64,000 nucleotides of DNA, from positions 71,131,501 to 71,195,500 of the forward strand of contig NC_069362.1 of NCBI RefSeq assembly GCF_021730395.1, in the 5' to 3' direction. Positions 43,001-52,798 of this stretch are shown piece by piece; position 1 is the first letter of the stretch; each line of letters opens with the position of its first letter. The position numbers were made by a program, and so were the translations under genes. The notes under the pieces are model-generated. The model saw only the letters and a program-made list of their open reading frames with translations. It had not been told where the DNA came from and did not search any database. The DNA comes from Mercenaria mercenaria (Eukaryota > Mollusca > Bivalvia > Venerida > Veneridae).

Positions 43001-46000
43001 ATACAAAAAGCTAGTAGATTACCATCAGGATGTGATTATTCATTATTTAAGGTATGTTGAAAAAGAAACCAAGAGAGCTCTATAACTTCACAAGATTAGT
43101 GGTCAGTGAGACTCTTTTAAGACTGTACATTTATTTCAATGACTTGTGTGTTTTCTAAACAATTTGTCCATATTTATGCCCCCCTTCAAAGAAGGCGGGG
43201 TATTTTGTTTTGCAGATGTCTGTCTGTAGACCAGTCGGTTTCCGAATGATAACTCAAGAATGCTTGGGCCTAGGATTATGAAAGTTTATAGGGAGGTTGG
43301 TAATGTCCAGCAAATGACCCCTATTGATTTTGAGATCAGTAGGTCAAAGGTCAAGGTCACAGTGACCCGGAACAGTTAAACGGTTTCCCGATGATAACTC
43401 AAGAACGCTTGGGCCTAGGATCATGAAAGTTGATAGGGAGGTTGATCATGGCCAGCAGATGACCCCTGAAGATTTTGATATCAGTAGGTCAAGGGTCAAG
43501 GTCACAGTGACCCTGAACAGTTAAACAGTTTCCAGACGATAACTTGAGAACGCTTGGGCCTACGATCATGAAACTTAAAAGAGAGGTTGATCATGACCAG
43601 CAGATGACCCCTATTGATTTTGAGGTCAGTAGCCTAGGTCAAAGGTCAAGGTCACAGTGACCCGGAAGAGTAAACCTTTCCGGACGATAACTTGAGAATG
43701 CTTGGGATCACGAAACAGAACAGTAGAACTCTTTTTGCCAAATGACTAGGGAATGCTTTGGTCAAAAATCACATTTGGTACGGAGTTCACCTATGACTGG
43801 TAAATGACCTATAATTATTGATTTGAGGTCAGTATGTCAAACGTTCAGTGCACAATGATGATATAATTTCTGTTCCTTGTGTAGTTACTGAATGCATCGA
43901 AGGGGGCATTTCATGTTCTAAGAGCTCTTGTCTGTGAATAAAGTTTTAGACATCACGAAATCATAGAGAGAAAGAGTTGTTTTATATGAAAATGGAACAG
44001 AATATAAAACCTGCATGTTAATTATATGTTTATTATTGATTATATAATACATGATATATATAATTAATTAATGTGTTTAATTGGAACACACAATCCAGGT
44101 CAAATGGCTTAACTTTGTGCCTGCTTCATATCTTCTAAACCGTGTGAGAAGTTTTCATAATACTAGCATCATAAATTTATCCTATCAGGACAATGTCAGG
44201 GTGCACAACCCACATCATTGGGTTCAAAGTCTAGGACACACTTGGTCAAAGGTTATGATCACTACATTTCACTTGCTCTCTATGCAGGTGATATCTTGCA
44301 GTATTTGTCACCTTTAATGAGAGCTCTACTTCAGTTTAGATTAAAACAGGTATGAAACATGTTTCAGTTTCCACATTATTTGAGTGCTGTAGTTTTAATG
44401 TGTAAGACAACAGTTGTGTTGATATATTACAGGATGGTATACAACCTATGTGGGAAGATGCATCAAATAAAAATGGTGGCAGGTGGTTAGTAAATCTCAA
44501 CAAAAACCAACGACAAACAGAATTAGATAACTTTTGGTTAGAAACAGTAAGTATTTGGTTTGACTGTAGCAAAAGTTTTATTTTATGCCAGATAAATATT
44601 TCTTAGAAGAGTAATTGTTTTTATTTGATTGTAAAATCATCTAGGGGCCTGCATGGCTGACTGGTTAAGGTGGTTTACTTTGAATCACTTGCCCCGCCCC
44701 CTCCCCCCACCCCCTTGGCTTGGAGTGTAGAATTCTTTCATGTTAGGAAGTCATCCAGCTCATTGTTTTTACACAGGTGTCCATTCAGGTCTGGAATAAT
44801 GCACAGAGGGAGCACATCAGGTCTTTCTCCATCATAAGCTGGAAAGTCGTATGACCTTTATGTCTGGGCAACGTTGAACCAAACTAAAAGAAAACACAGT
44901 AAAATTATTTGATATCGCAGTATGCTTTAAGGACGTATGCTAGAATTTGGTGCGAAAATTTTCCCAATAACAGAATTTCTTCAAACTTTGGATATTGAAG
45001 GACAATCATCTAAGAAACAAAAAAATGCAATAAAAATCATAGGTCACCGTTATCGAAAAAGAGTTATCTGCCCTTGAAAACCGCATTTCCCCAAAAAATG
45101 GCGTTTTCAAGGGCAGATAACTCTTTTTCGATACCGGTGACCTATGATTTTTATTGCATATTTTTGTTTCTTAGATGATTGTCCTTCAATATCCAAAGTT
45201 TAAAGAAATTCTGTTATTGGGAAAATTTTCGCCCATCTCATATACAGGGAATTCTAGCGTACACCTTTAACAAGAGGTGTTCAACTTATATTTGAACCCT
45301 TTACAAACTTATATTTAATTGTCTGTATTCCATTGCAACAAATATTGTATTTGAGATCCATTTCATTAACAAGTCATTCTGCATTGGCTTAGACAAAGAC
45401 AAGTTTCTTCCATTTGTCCTTGAGATCAGTTTTAAGCATTGAAGAGTTGTTATAGTGCCTTTCTGCCGTCATTTATTCAGGATTCTATATATACCATAGG
45501 CTAAAGCACCTGCATACAGATACTATAGAATCTGTTCCAACAGAGTTATTAAATTGAATGTTGTAGTTTAAGGTGAGATACATGTATGGTAAGATGCAGT
45601 GTGTTGATGAAATATCAGATATTATGTTAAAATTTCTAGAAACAGACTATGCATATTCTTCTCAAAAAATCGCCCAAAATCAGTTTAACCTTGTTATCTT
45701 TTCTGTTTTCAGTTATTATGTTTAATAGGAGAAGCATTTGACGATTTAACAGATGATATATGTGGTGCCACAATTAATATCAGAAATAAGGGAGATAAAC
45801 TTGGTCTTTGGACACGAGATGCTAGAAGAGGAGATGCTACGTTGCAAATAGGGTATGTACTCTGTCAAGTAACCATGTTGCAGGTTTTTGTTCAACTTAA
45901 CCGTCGGTGTCAAAAATTGACCCTATTTATATGTTTATTTGGGTTATGTAAATAACAGCTACAATGTAGAATAATTGTTAGAATGCAATCCCACCTTTGT

Positions 46001-49000
46001 AAATGTTACACACAAAACATCTTTATATACATAATGGTAACTTTTAATTTTTCCCAATTAAGACAATTTCAGAGAGCATTTTCCCAATTCTACCAGTGTT
46101 TATGGCATTCTGAAATGATGAAAAGAGAGCCAGTCAAGTAGTTCTAAAGTTTATAGCTTGACTATTCGAAGAATAAGAAGGGTTATTGCACTCGCCCCAA
46201 CGTCTTGAGTCGGCATCTGTGTTGATTAAAGTTTTTTGTGATGTCAGATTTTGTCTTTAACTCTTTCGCTGCCAGGAACCCTTAAGATAAACTTCTGCCC
46301 AGTGCCAGGCATTTCTGCGAGTATTCCTGAAAATGACATATGCTGACTTAAAAGTAAACTGTCTGTTCATTATGAATGTATCCTAATGAAACTTCACATA
46401 CATTATGAGGATACTTTCTTGTGTTAATGCTGTACATTATTTACTGCATTAATCTTACATTCTGACCATTCTGAATGTTTTGCAGAACATGTCTTTGGTT
46501 ATGCTGATTCACTCTTTATGGATGACGATTTCTAACTTGCAGTGGGTGGGGAATATTTTCTTCATCTGAATTTTCGGATGAAATGACACTACTTTCGTCA
46601 CTTTCAAAGTCACTCTCCAAATCTGAATCGTTAAATATAGTTTGCAAAACTTCGCTGACATGTATTCTAGAACGAGGAGGCATTTTACACAGATATCTAT
46701 TCCAAATCCTAAAGAAGATGCGAAAATCGTCCAGCATTTTTGCACTTGAATAAAATCATGGATAAAAGCCGTTACCGGAAGTTTTCAAATGAAATAGGCG
46801 AAGAACGACTACTCCTTCCTACAATGTTCAGTAACTTTGCCAAAATTGGCTCCCCTCTAATTATGTTTCCCACCACACAGTGGTGTGGGAGACATATTGA
46901 TTTACTCCAGTCTGTGTGTGTGTGTGTCTGTCACAAAGCTTGTCCGCACTCTAAGTCGAACATTTCTCATCCGATTTTCACCAAACTTGAACAAAATGTG
47001 TTTGGCCATGAGACCTCGGCCAAGTTCGATAACTAGCCAAATCGGTCCAGGCGTCTTGGAGTTATGGCCCTTGAATTACCAAAAATCGGCCTTTTTACTC
47101 TTGTCCGCACTCTAATTCAAACATTTTTCATCCAATCCTCACCAAACTTGAACAAAATGTGTTTGACCATGAGACCTCAGCCAAGTTTGATAACTAGCCA
47201 AATCGGTCCAGGCATTTTGGAGTTACGGCCCTTGAATTACTGAAAAATCTGCCTTTTTAGCTCACCTGTCACAAAGTGACAAGGTGAGCTTTTGTGATCG
47301 CGCGGTGTCCGTCGTCCGTCCGTGCGTCAGTGCGTCCGTGCGTCCGTCCGTAAACTTTTGCTTGTGACCACTCTAGAGGTCACATTTTTCATGGGATCTT
47401 TATGAAAGTTGGTCAGAATGTTCATCTTGATAATATCTAGGTCAAGTTCGAAACTGGGTCACGTGCCATCAAAAACTAGGTCAGTAGGTCTAAAAATAGA
47501 AAAACCTTGTGACCTCTCTAGAGGCCATATATTTCACAAGATCTTCATGAAAATTGGTCAGAATGTTCACCTTGATGATATCTAGGTCAAGTTCGAAACT
47601 GGGTCACGTGCCGTCAAAAACTAGGTCAGTAGGTCTAAAAATAGAAAAACCTTGTGACCTTTCTAGAGGCAATATATTTCACAAGATCTTCATGAAAATT
47701 GGTCAGAATGTTCACCTTGATGGTATCTAGGTCAAATTCGAAACTGGGTCACGTGCCATCAAAAACTAGGTCAGTAGGTCTAAAAATAGAAAAATCTTGT
47801 GACCTCTCTGGAGGCCATACATTTCACAAGATCTTCATGAAAATTGGTCAGAATGTTCACCTTGATGATATCTAGGTCAAGTTCGAAACTGGGTCATGTG
47901 CCATCAAAAACTAGGTCAGTAGGTCTAAAAATAGAAAAACCTTGTGACCTCTCTAGAGGCCATATATTTCACAAGATCTTCATGAAAAGTGGTCAGAACG
48001 TTCACCTTGATGATATCTAGGTCAAGTTCGAAACTGGGTCACGTGCCATTTAAAACTAGGTCAGTAGGTCAAATAATAGAAAAACCTTATGACCTCTCTA
48101 AAGGCCATATTTTTCATGGGATCTGTATGAAAATTGGTCTGAATGTTCATCTTGATGATATCTAGGTCAAGTTCGAAACAGGGTCATGTGTGGTCAAAAA
48201 CTAGGTCAGTAGGTCTAAAAATAGAAAAACCTTGTGACCTCTCTAGAGGCCATACTTGTGAATGGATCTCCATAAAAATTGGTCAGAATGTTCACCTTGC
48301 TGATATCTAGGCCAAATTTGAAACTGGGTCATGTACCTTCAAAAACTAGGTCAGTAGGTCAAATAATAAAAAAACCTTGTGACCTCTCTAGAGGCCATAC
48401 TTTTCATGGGATCTGTATGAAAGTTGGTCTGAATGTTCATCTTGATGATATCTAGGTCAAGTTTGAAACTGGGTCAACTGCGTTCAAAAACTAGGTCAGT
48501 AGGTCTAAAATTTTTAAAATCTTTTGACCTCTCTAGAGGCCATATTTTCAATGGATCTTCATGAAAATTGATCTGAATGTTCACCTTGATGATATCTAGG
48601 TCAAGTTCGAAACTGGGTCACGTGCGGTCAAAAACTAGGCCAGTAGGTATAAAAATAGAAAAACCTTGTGACCTCTCTAGAGGCCATATTTTTCATGAGA
48701 TCTTCATGAAAATTAGTGAGAATGTTCACCTTGATGATATCTAGATAAAGTTCAAAACAGGGTCACGTATCTTCGAAAACTAGGTCAATAGGTCAAATAA
48801 TAGAAAAACCTTACGACCTCTCTAGAGACCATATTTTTCAATGGATCTTCATGAAAATTGGTCAGAATTTTTATCTTGATAATATCTAGATCAGGTTCAA
48901 AACTGGGTCACATGAGCTCAAAAACTAGGTCACTATGTCAAATAATAGAAAAAACGACGTCATACTCAAAACTGGGTCATGTGGGAAGAGGTGAGCGATT

Positions 49001-52000
49001 CAGGACCATCATGGTCCTCTTGTTACTCTTGTCCACTCTCTTCAGTCGAACATTTCTCATCCGAACTTCACCAAACTTGAACAAAATGTGTTTGGCCATA
49101 AGACCTTAGCCAAGTTTGACAACTAGCCAAATCTGCCCAGGCTTTTTTGATTTATGGCCCTTGAATTACTGATTGGATCCACTCGTCCAGACCATCTAAT
49201 TGGATCCACTCAATAAGCCATTTAGAGACACTAGACATTTTTCATAGGGGCAGTTGTGGGAGACATGCGCTTTTCTCAAAAGCATCTCTAGTTACATTTA
49301 TTATTTTTATGCCCCCGAAGGGAGGCATATAGTTTTTGAACCGTCTGTCGGTCTGTCAGTCTGTCCTCAATTTTCGTGTCCGGTCCTTTGTCATCGATGG
49401 ATGGATTTTCAAATAACTTAGCATGAATGTGTACCACAGTAAGACGAAGTGTCGCGCGCAAGACCCAGGTCCGTAGCTCAAAGGTCAAGGTCACACTTAG
49501 ACATTAAAGGATAGTGCATTGATGGGCGTGTCCAGTCCATATCTTTGTCATCAATGGATGGATTTTCAAATAACTTGGCATGAATGTGTACCACAGTAAG
49601 ACGACGTGTCACGCGCAAGACCCAGGTCTGTAGCTCAAAGGTCAAGGTCACACTTAGACATTAAAGGATAGTGCATTGATGGGCGTGTCTGGTCCATATC
49701 TTTGTCATCGATTGATGGATTTTCAAATTACTTGGCATGAATGTGTACCACAGTAAGACGACGTGTCGCGCGCAAGACCCAGGTCCGTAGCTCAAAGATC
49801 AAGGTCACACTTAGACGTTAAAGGATAGTGCATTGATGGGCGTGTCCGGTCCATATCTTTGTCATCGATGGATGGATTTTCAAATAACTTGGCATGAATG
49901 TGTACCACAATAAGACAACGTGTCGCACGCAAGACCCAGGTCCGTAGCTCAATGGTCAAGGTCACACTTAGACGTTAAAGGTCATTTTTCATGATAGTGC
50001 ATTGATAGGCGTGTCTGGTCCATATCTTTGTCATTCATGCATGGATTTTAAAATAACTGAGAACTAGAATGTGTGACACAGTAAGACGACGTGTCGCGCG
50101 CAAGACCCAGTTCCGTAGGTCAAAGGTCCTAAACTCTAACATCGGCCATAACTATATATTCTTTCAAAGTGCCATCGGGGGCATGTGTCATCCTATGGAC
50201 ACAGCTCTTGTTATTATTATAATTAGCAGCAGTGTACAAATTTGACTAAAGTCGCTATCGGCAACGTATATTATTCATTGAATGAGATGATAAATTTTTT
50301 ATAAGAATGATATGAAAGAGCTTGTGAAGATATGACAAAGTTCACTTATGCCTTATATGGCCTACACAATTTTGAAACAGATTTGTTTAAAAGTTCGGTT
50401 AAAGTTCGGTTAAAAACTGAAGGTTTCCCATACCAATAATGTTAAAAGTATTTTCATTTACGTCAGATATTTTCTTTGATGATGAAAGAATTGTAAAATA
50501 TTTCATGCAGATTGATGAAAATACTTCTTGATGGAAGAAAACATGATCTTTACTCCATTTAGAAACTTTCACTTTTTGGGCCATTTTAGGGCAAAAGTGA
50601 ACCTTCTCCTTTCCATGTTGTTTCCTTTTCAGTCTGATGCTTGCTTGAAATTTTTGCCCTTTGGGTGTCATGATAATTCATGTATATAAACAGATTTTAG
50701 TAGACCTGGGCATCACTTTTAGTTTTAAATTGTTCTGTATTTCATTTCAGAAAAAAATTGAAAGAAAGGCTTAAAATACCTCAAAAAATAGGCATAGGAT
50801 TTCAGGTCAGTACTTTTTGGACTTTACATTGTTTTATGATTTACTGGAATAACCTTTCTACGTGCACAAGAGTGACAAGACTGTGTAATTAAGATCCAAT
50901 ATGTTCTTTTTGACTTTTAGCTTTAAATGTGTCAGCTTTTTATGCCCCCCGTTTTATGGCGCGGGTTGGGGGCATATAGTGTTACCCCTGTTTGTTTGTT
51001 TGTGTGTTTGGGAAAGGGTGGTGTTTGTGTCTGGGCCATAACTTTGACATGCATGGTCTGATTTCAGAATAATTTGACACAAATGATAAGCATGGATAGA
51101 TGATGTGCCATGTGCAATAACCATTCAAGGTTGAACTTTGCCAATTTTCACTACATATATACTGATAATGTGGTCTTCGTATCCAGTCCATAACTTTGAC
51201 ATGCATGGTCAAATTTCAAAATAATTTGACACAAATGATAAGCATGGATAGACGATGTGTCATGCGCAAAACCATTTCACTAGCTCAAAGGTCAAGGTCA
51301 CCGTCCTTGGTTGAACTTAGCCAATTTTCACTACTAATACAGATTACTAAATTTTCTGGTTTTCCTATATTTTTTTTAATCCCCCGACGAAAGTCGGAGG
51401 GATATAGTTTTGGCGTTGTCCGTCCGTCTTTCCGTCCGCCCGTCCGGAGCCATATCTAGGAAATGGTTGGGAATATTTATTTAAAACTTCATATACATGT
51501 TCACCACTATGAGTTCTTGCGGCCCGTCAAGTTTCAGTCAGATTGCCCAAGTAACACCAGAGTTATGGCCCTTAGAAGTTTCTAGTGTTAACTATATAGG
51601 GTACTATAAATATGGCAATTTCTGCATCATAACTTTTGATATATTTGACCTAGAACTATGAAACTTAAACAGAAATTAGATCACTATAATGTGGTTGTGT
51701 ACACACAATTTCCTTAGGATTAAGAGTTATTGCCCTTTAATTGTATAAAAATCCACATATTTGTACATAACAAACTTACCATTTGGTAGAATTTCATTAA
51801 ATTTCTTGAACCCCTTGAAGGATTTCAAAGAAACTCGGCACAAATGTTCACCACATTGAGACGACATGTAGAGCGCATGTTGTTGATGGCTTTCTTCAAG
51901 GTCAAGGTCACAGGGGTCAAAGGTCATGGGAGTGTTTCGTGTCTGCCCATGTTCTTGATGGCTAGCTACAATGTCTAGGTCACACTTAGGGATCAAAGGT

Positions 52001-52798
52001 CATGCCTTCGGGCGTATATTGCTCAGCATTGCCGTGCTCTTGCTACTGGATAACTTAAGCATGCTTTGCCCATACCTTGATGTGCACATTGATGATAGGT
52101 AGTGACTGACCCCTTCTTACTTAGGTCCTAGGGTCATGGTCACAGTGACCTTTAGTACAGACACTGTTTCATCACAATATTTTTAGAACCACTTGATGTT
52201 CAGACTTGGTAAGCACATTATGAAGGACCACTAGTGACAGTTCAGTGGGTCAAAGGTCAAGGTCACAATGACAATAAATGCAAAAAGAACATTCAGCATG
52301 AACCCTCTAGTCATAGGTCTTGGTCTCTGTCATGATAGATGGATGTATAATCATGTATTATGCAAAGTTGCTGATCATCTGTCTATCTGTTTTCAGTCTA
52401 CATCCAATAACTTCAGAATGCTTTGACCTATGACCCCCAACTTGATAAATGCATTGCTTCAGGTTTATTTTGCTTCACACAGCAGTACTTTTGTTTTCCA
52501 TCTGATGCTGGTTCTCTCTTTATAAAATGCCCTGTACGTTATTGCATTGGTTTTGTAGAAAGTTAACCTGCATTAAACTGACTAAAGAATATTATAACTT
52601 TGATATTGCCTTGAAATTTGGTTAAAGATTTGATTGGCAATCTATCTGTTTTTTCACTGAAAGAGGATTTGCACTATTTATGGAGTAGAAGGGCTATCTC
52701 TTAAACCCGTACATGATCTGTTCTTGTGTATATTTCAGGCACATTCAGACACAGCCACTAAAGCAGGCTCAACAGCGCGAGATCGGTACCGAGTATGA
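39972..52798 (+). CDS. EIF4E: Eukaryotic translation initiation factor 4E (seven exons)
   Basis: Join 39972-40001, 41636-41799, 42988-43051, 44433-44546, 45713-45852, 50751-50805, 52739-52798: 627 nt, 208 residues (human 217). All GT-AG, phases agree. eIF4E binds the mRNA m7G cap and eIF4G in eIF4F. Visible: cap stackers Trp47 and Trp93 with Glu94 (human W56, W102, E103), phosphate contacts Arg148, Lys150, Lys153, and Trp157 (W166); the eIF4G/4E-BP surface His28-Pro29 and VEDFW (60-64); and the MNK site Ser200 in AGST (human S209). The constant 9-residue offset shows only the N-terminal tail is shorter. Exon 1 has two in-frame donors (after 40001 or 40007), giving 208 or 210 residues. Intron 5 (4.9 kb) holds most inserted repeats. 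Confidence 0.96.
41430..41562. repeat. Imperfect 133-bp palindrome in eIF4E intron 1
   Basis: Left arm 'aggttattatctttgcatcg' and 'gttcttcagcgga', right arm the mirror 'tccgctgaagaac' and 'cgatacaaagctaataacct', loop 'gactttaggag'. The inner 'cttcagcgga...atattgcgc' arms pair almost perfectly. Probably a foldback MITE; transcribed with eIF4E it would form a hairpin. Confidence 0.7.
41636..41799 (+). CDS. EIF4E: eIF4E exon 2 (residues 11-65)
   Basis: After ttttcag: DSGQEDQQIVSPDMLIKHPL, QNRWAMWFFKNDKSKEWTAN, LKLITAFDTVEDFWG. Contains Trp47 for cap stacking and HPLQNRW. Ends after two bases of Gly65 at tgggg|gtattt. Confidence 0.97.
42130..42364 (+). mobile_element. 3' fragment of the 3282-3998 element family
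   Basis: 'acaatccccataacttgat' and 'aaattatgcccctttcatac' match the units at 3410-3640. It ends TGTCC ... GGACA hairpin, GCTCTTG at 42358-42364, followed by T. Intron 2 of eIF4E. Confidence 0.6.
42988..43051 (+). CDS. EIF4E: eIF4E exon 3 (residues 65-86)
   Basis: After tttgcag: completes Gly65 then LYNHIQKASRLPSGCDYSLF K. Human text is ALYNHIQLSSNLMPGCDYSLFK. Donor aag|gtatgt. Confidence 0.96.
43174..43930 (+). mobile_element. Pearl-like element, family C, in eIF4E intron 3
   Basis: Starts TTATGCCCCCCTTCaaaGAAGG (hairpin), then four units of ~150 bp ('gataactcaagaatgcttgg', 'gtcaaggtcacagtgaccc') and ends 'ggcatttcatgttctaaga' then CTCTTG (43925-43930), followed by T. Fourth unit is decayed. 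Confidence 0.65.
44433..44546 (+). CDS. EIF4E: eIF4E exon 4 (residues 87-124)
   Basis: After attacag: DGIQPMWEDASNKNGGRWLV, NLNKNQRQTELDNFWLET. Holds the second cap-stacking Trp93 and Glu94. Donor aca|gtaagt. Confidence 0.97.
44643..44885 (+). mobile_element. tRNA-derived SINE in eIF4E intron 4
   Basis: The head 'gcatggctgactggttaagg' resembles an A box of a class II tRNA. The body has 'gaattctttcatgttaggaa', 'gtccattcaggtctgg', 'ataatgcacagaggg', 'gctggaaagtcgtatgacc' and the 3' 'caacgttgaaccaaac'. It is the same family as the minus-strand copy at 62503-62727. A C-rich run replaces the B box region. Confidence 0.65.
44927..45270. mobile_element. TTAA-flanked foldback MITE, ~155-bp arms, eIF4E intron 4
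   Basis: TTAA (44927-44930) and TTAA (45267-45270) bracket a near-perfect palindrome: 'ggacgtatgctagaatt' against 'aattctagcgtacacc' at the ends and 'gttatctgcccttgaaaa' against 'ttttcaagggcagataac' near the loop. Left arm is about 157 nt, right arm 163 nt, loop about 16 nt ('cgcatttccccaaaaaatgg'), with few mismatches and one ~11-nt gap. TTAA target sites point to piggyBac- or Kolobok-type mobilisation. Confidence 0.8.
45713..45852 (+). CDS. EIF4E: eIF4E exon 5 (residues 125-171)
   Basis: After gttttcag: LLCLIGEAFDDLTDDICGAT, INIRNKGDKLGLWTRDARRG, DATLQIG. Carries Arg148/Lys150/Lys153 and Trp157. Ends after two bases of Gly171 at atagg|gtatgt. Confidence 0.97.
46030..46135 (-). repeat. Fragment related to 6288-6630 hAT-like MITE
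   Basis: 'attttcccaattctaccagt' and 'tttcccaattaagacaattt' are reverse complements of the 'aattgggaaaatgctg' and 'cttaattgggacaattt' text at 6330-6375. Confidence 0.5.
46257..46740 (-). mobile_element. Internally deleted piggyBac-like transposon remnant
   Basis: A TTAA at 46257-46260 is followed by CTCTTTCGCTGCCAGG, like piggyBac-type terminal repeats (C-C/T-CTTT-G-CTGCCAG). On the minus strand from about 46683 a frame reads MPPRSRIHVSEVLQTIFNDS, DLESDFESDESSVISSEN, SDEEN, which has the form of the acidic N-terminus of piggyBac (PGBD-like) transposases. The catalytic domain is absent; the acidic start is joined almost directly to the terminal repeat. It lies in eIF4E intron 5. Confidence 0.55.
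46861..49291 (+). mobile_element. Pearl-like outer element O1 with nested insertion
   Basis: Starts TTATGTTTCCCACCACACAG (hairpin with gtggtgtggga), (TG)n, then units 'tcatccgattttcaccaaac', 'aatgtgtttggccatgag', and after the nested copy at 47257-49022 it resumes 'tactcttgtcc' and ends GCTTTT-ctc-AAAAGC, AT, CTCTAG (49286-49291). A minus-strand relative lies at 61377-61900. Confidence 0.7.
47257..49022 (+). mobile_element. Pearl-like element, copy A3, nested in O1
   Basis: 5' TTAGCTCACCTGTCACaaaG hairpin, (GTCC)n, about eleven units of ~146 bp ('cttgtgacctctctagaggc', 'cttcatgaaaattggtcaga', 'aaaaactaggtcagtaggtc'), then 'aggtgagcgattcagg', hairpin AGGACCA-tca-TGGTCCT overlapping CTCTTG. 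The uninterrupted target text exists at 47088-47105, giving an empty-site comparison with no target duplication. Confidence 0.8.
49307..50210 (+). mobile_element. Pearl-like element, family B copy 2, eIF4E intron 5
   Basis: Starts TTATGCCCCCGAAGGGAGGC and ends 'gccatcgggggcatgtg', GTGTC-atcctatg-GACAC, AG, CTCTTG (50205-50210). About five ~157-bp units. Very similar to 24148-24906, only 15 bp after the end of O1. Confidence 0.75.
50751..50805 (+). CDS. EIF4E: eIF4E exon 6 (residues 171-189)
   Basis: After atttcag: completes Gly171, then KKLKERLKIPQKIGIGFQ (human YKERLGLPPKIVIGYQ). 55 nt; donor cag|gtcagt. Confidence 0.95.
50940..51345 (+). mobile_element. Pearl-like element 5' part, two ~155-bp units
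   Basis: Starts TTATGCCCCCCGTTTTATGG with mirror 'ggttgggggcata'. Two units share 'ataactttgacatgcatggt' and 'aatttgacacaaatgataag'. No 3' hairpin end is recognisable before the next element. Intron 6 of eIF4E. Confidence 0.55.
51376..51760 (+). mobile_element. Pearl-like element 5' part (hairpin CCCCCGAC/GTCGGAGGG)
   Basis: Starts TTAATCCCCCGACGAAAGTC, mirror 'ggagggatatag', then (GTCC)n and 'catatctaggaaatggttgg', 'agagttatggccctta'. The 3' end is not recognised. A short protein-like frame across the GTCC run is an artefact. Confidence 0.5.
51760..52042 (+). mobile_element. 3' partial copy of family D element
   Basis: 'ttcttgaaccccttgaagg', 'gagacgacatgtagagcgca', ending 'attgctcagcattgccgtg' and CTCTTG (52037-52042); compare 35760-36091. 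Confidence 0.55.
52050..52480 (+). repeat. Degenerate tandem-repeat remnant in eIF4E intron 6
   Basis: Two to three eroded units around 'ggtcatggtcacagtgacc' and 'gggtcaaaggtcaaggtcac'. No ends. Confidence 0.45.
52739..52798 (+). CDS. EIF4E: eIF4E exon 7 (residues 190-208, stop)
   Basis: After atttcag: AHSDTATKAGSTARDRYRV then TGA; human ends SHADTATKSGSTTKNRFVV. Ser200 is the MNK-phosphorylated serine equivalent. Confidence 0.96.
   Translation, partial: AHSDTATKAGSTARDRYRV

Noticed and set aside
46740-47115. Plus-strand frames of 76-98 codons across 46740-47115
   Set aside because: They cross the start and (TG)n run of element O1 and do not resemble any protein.
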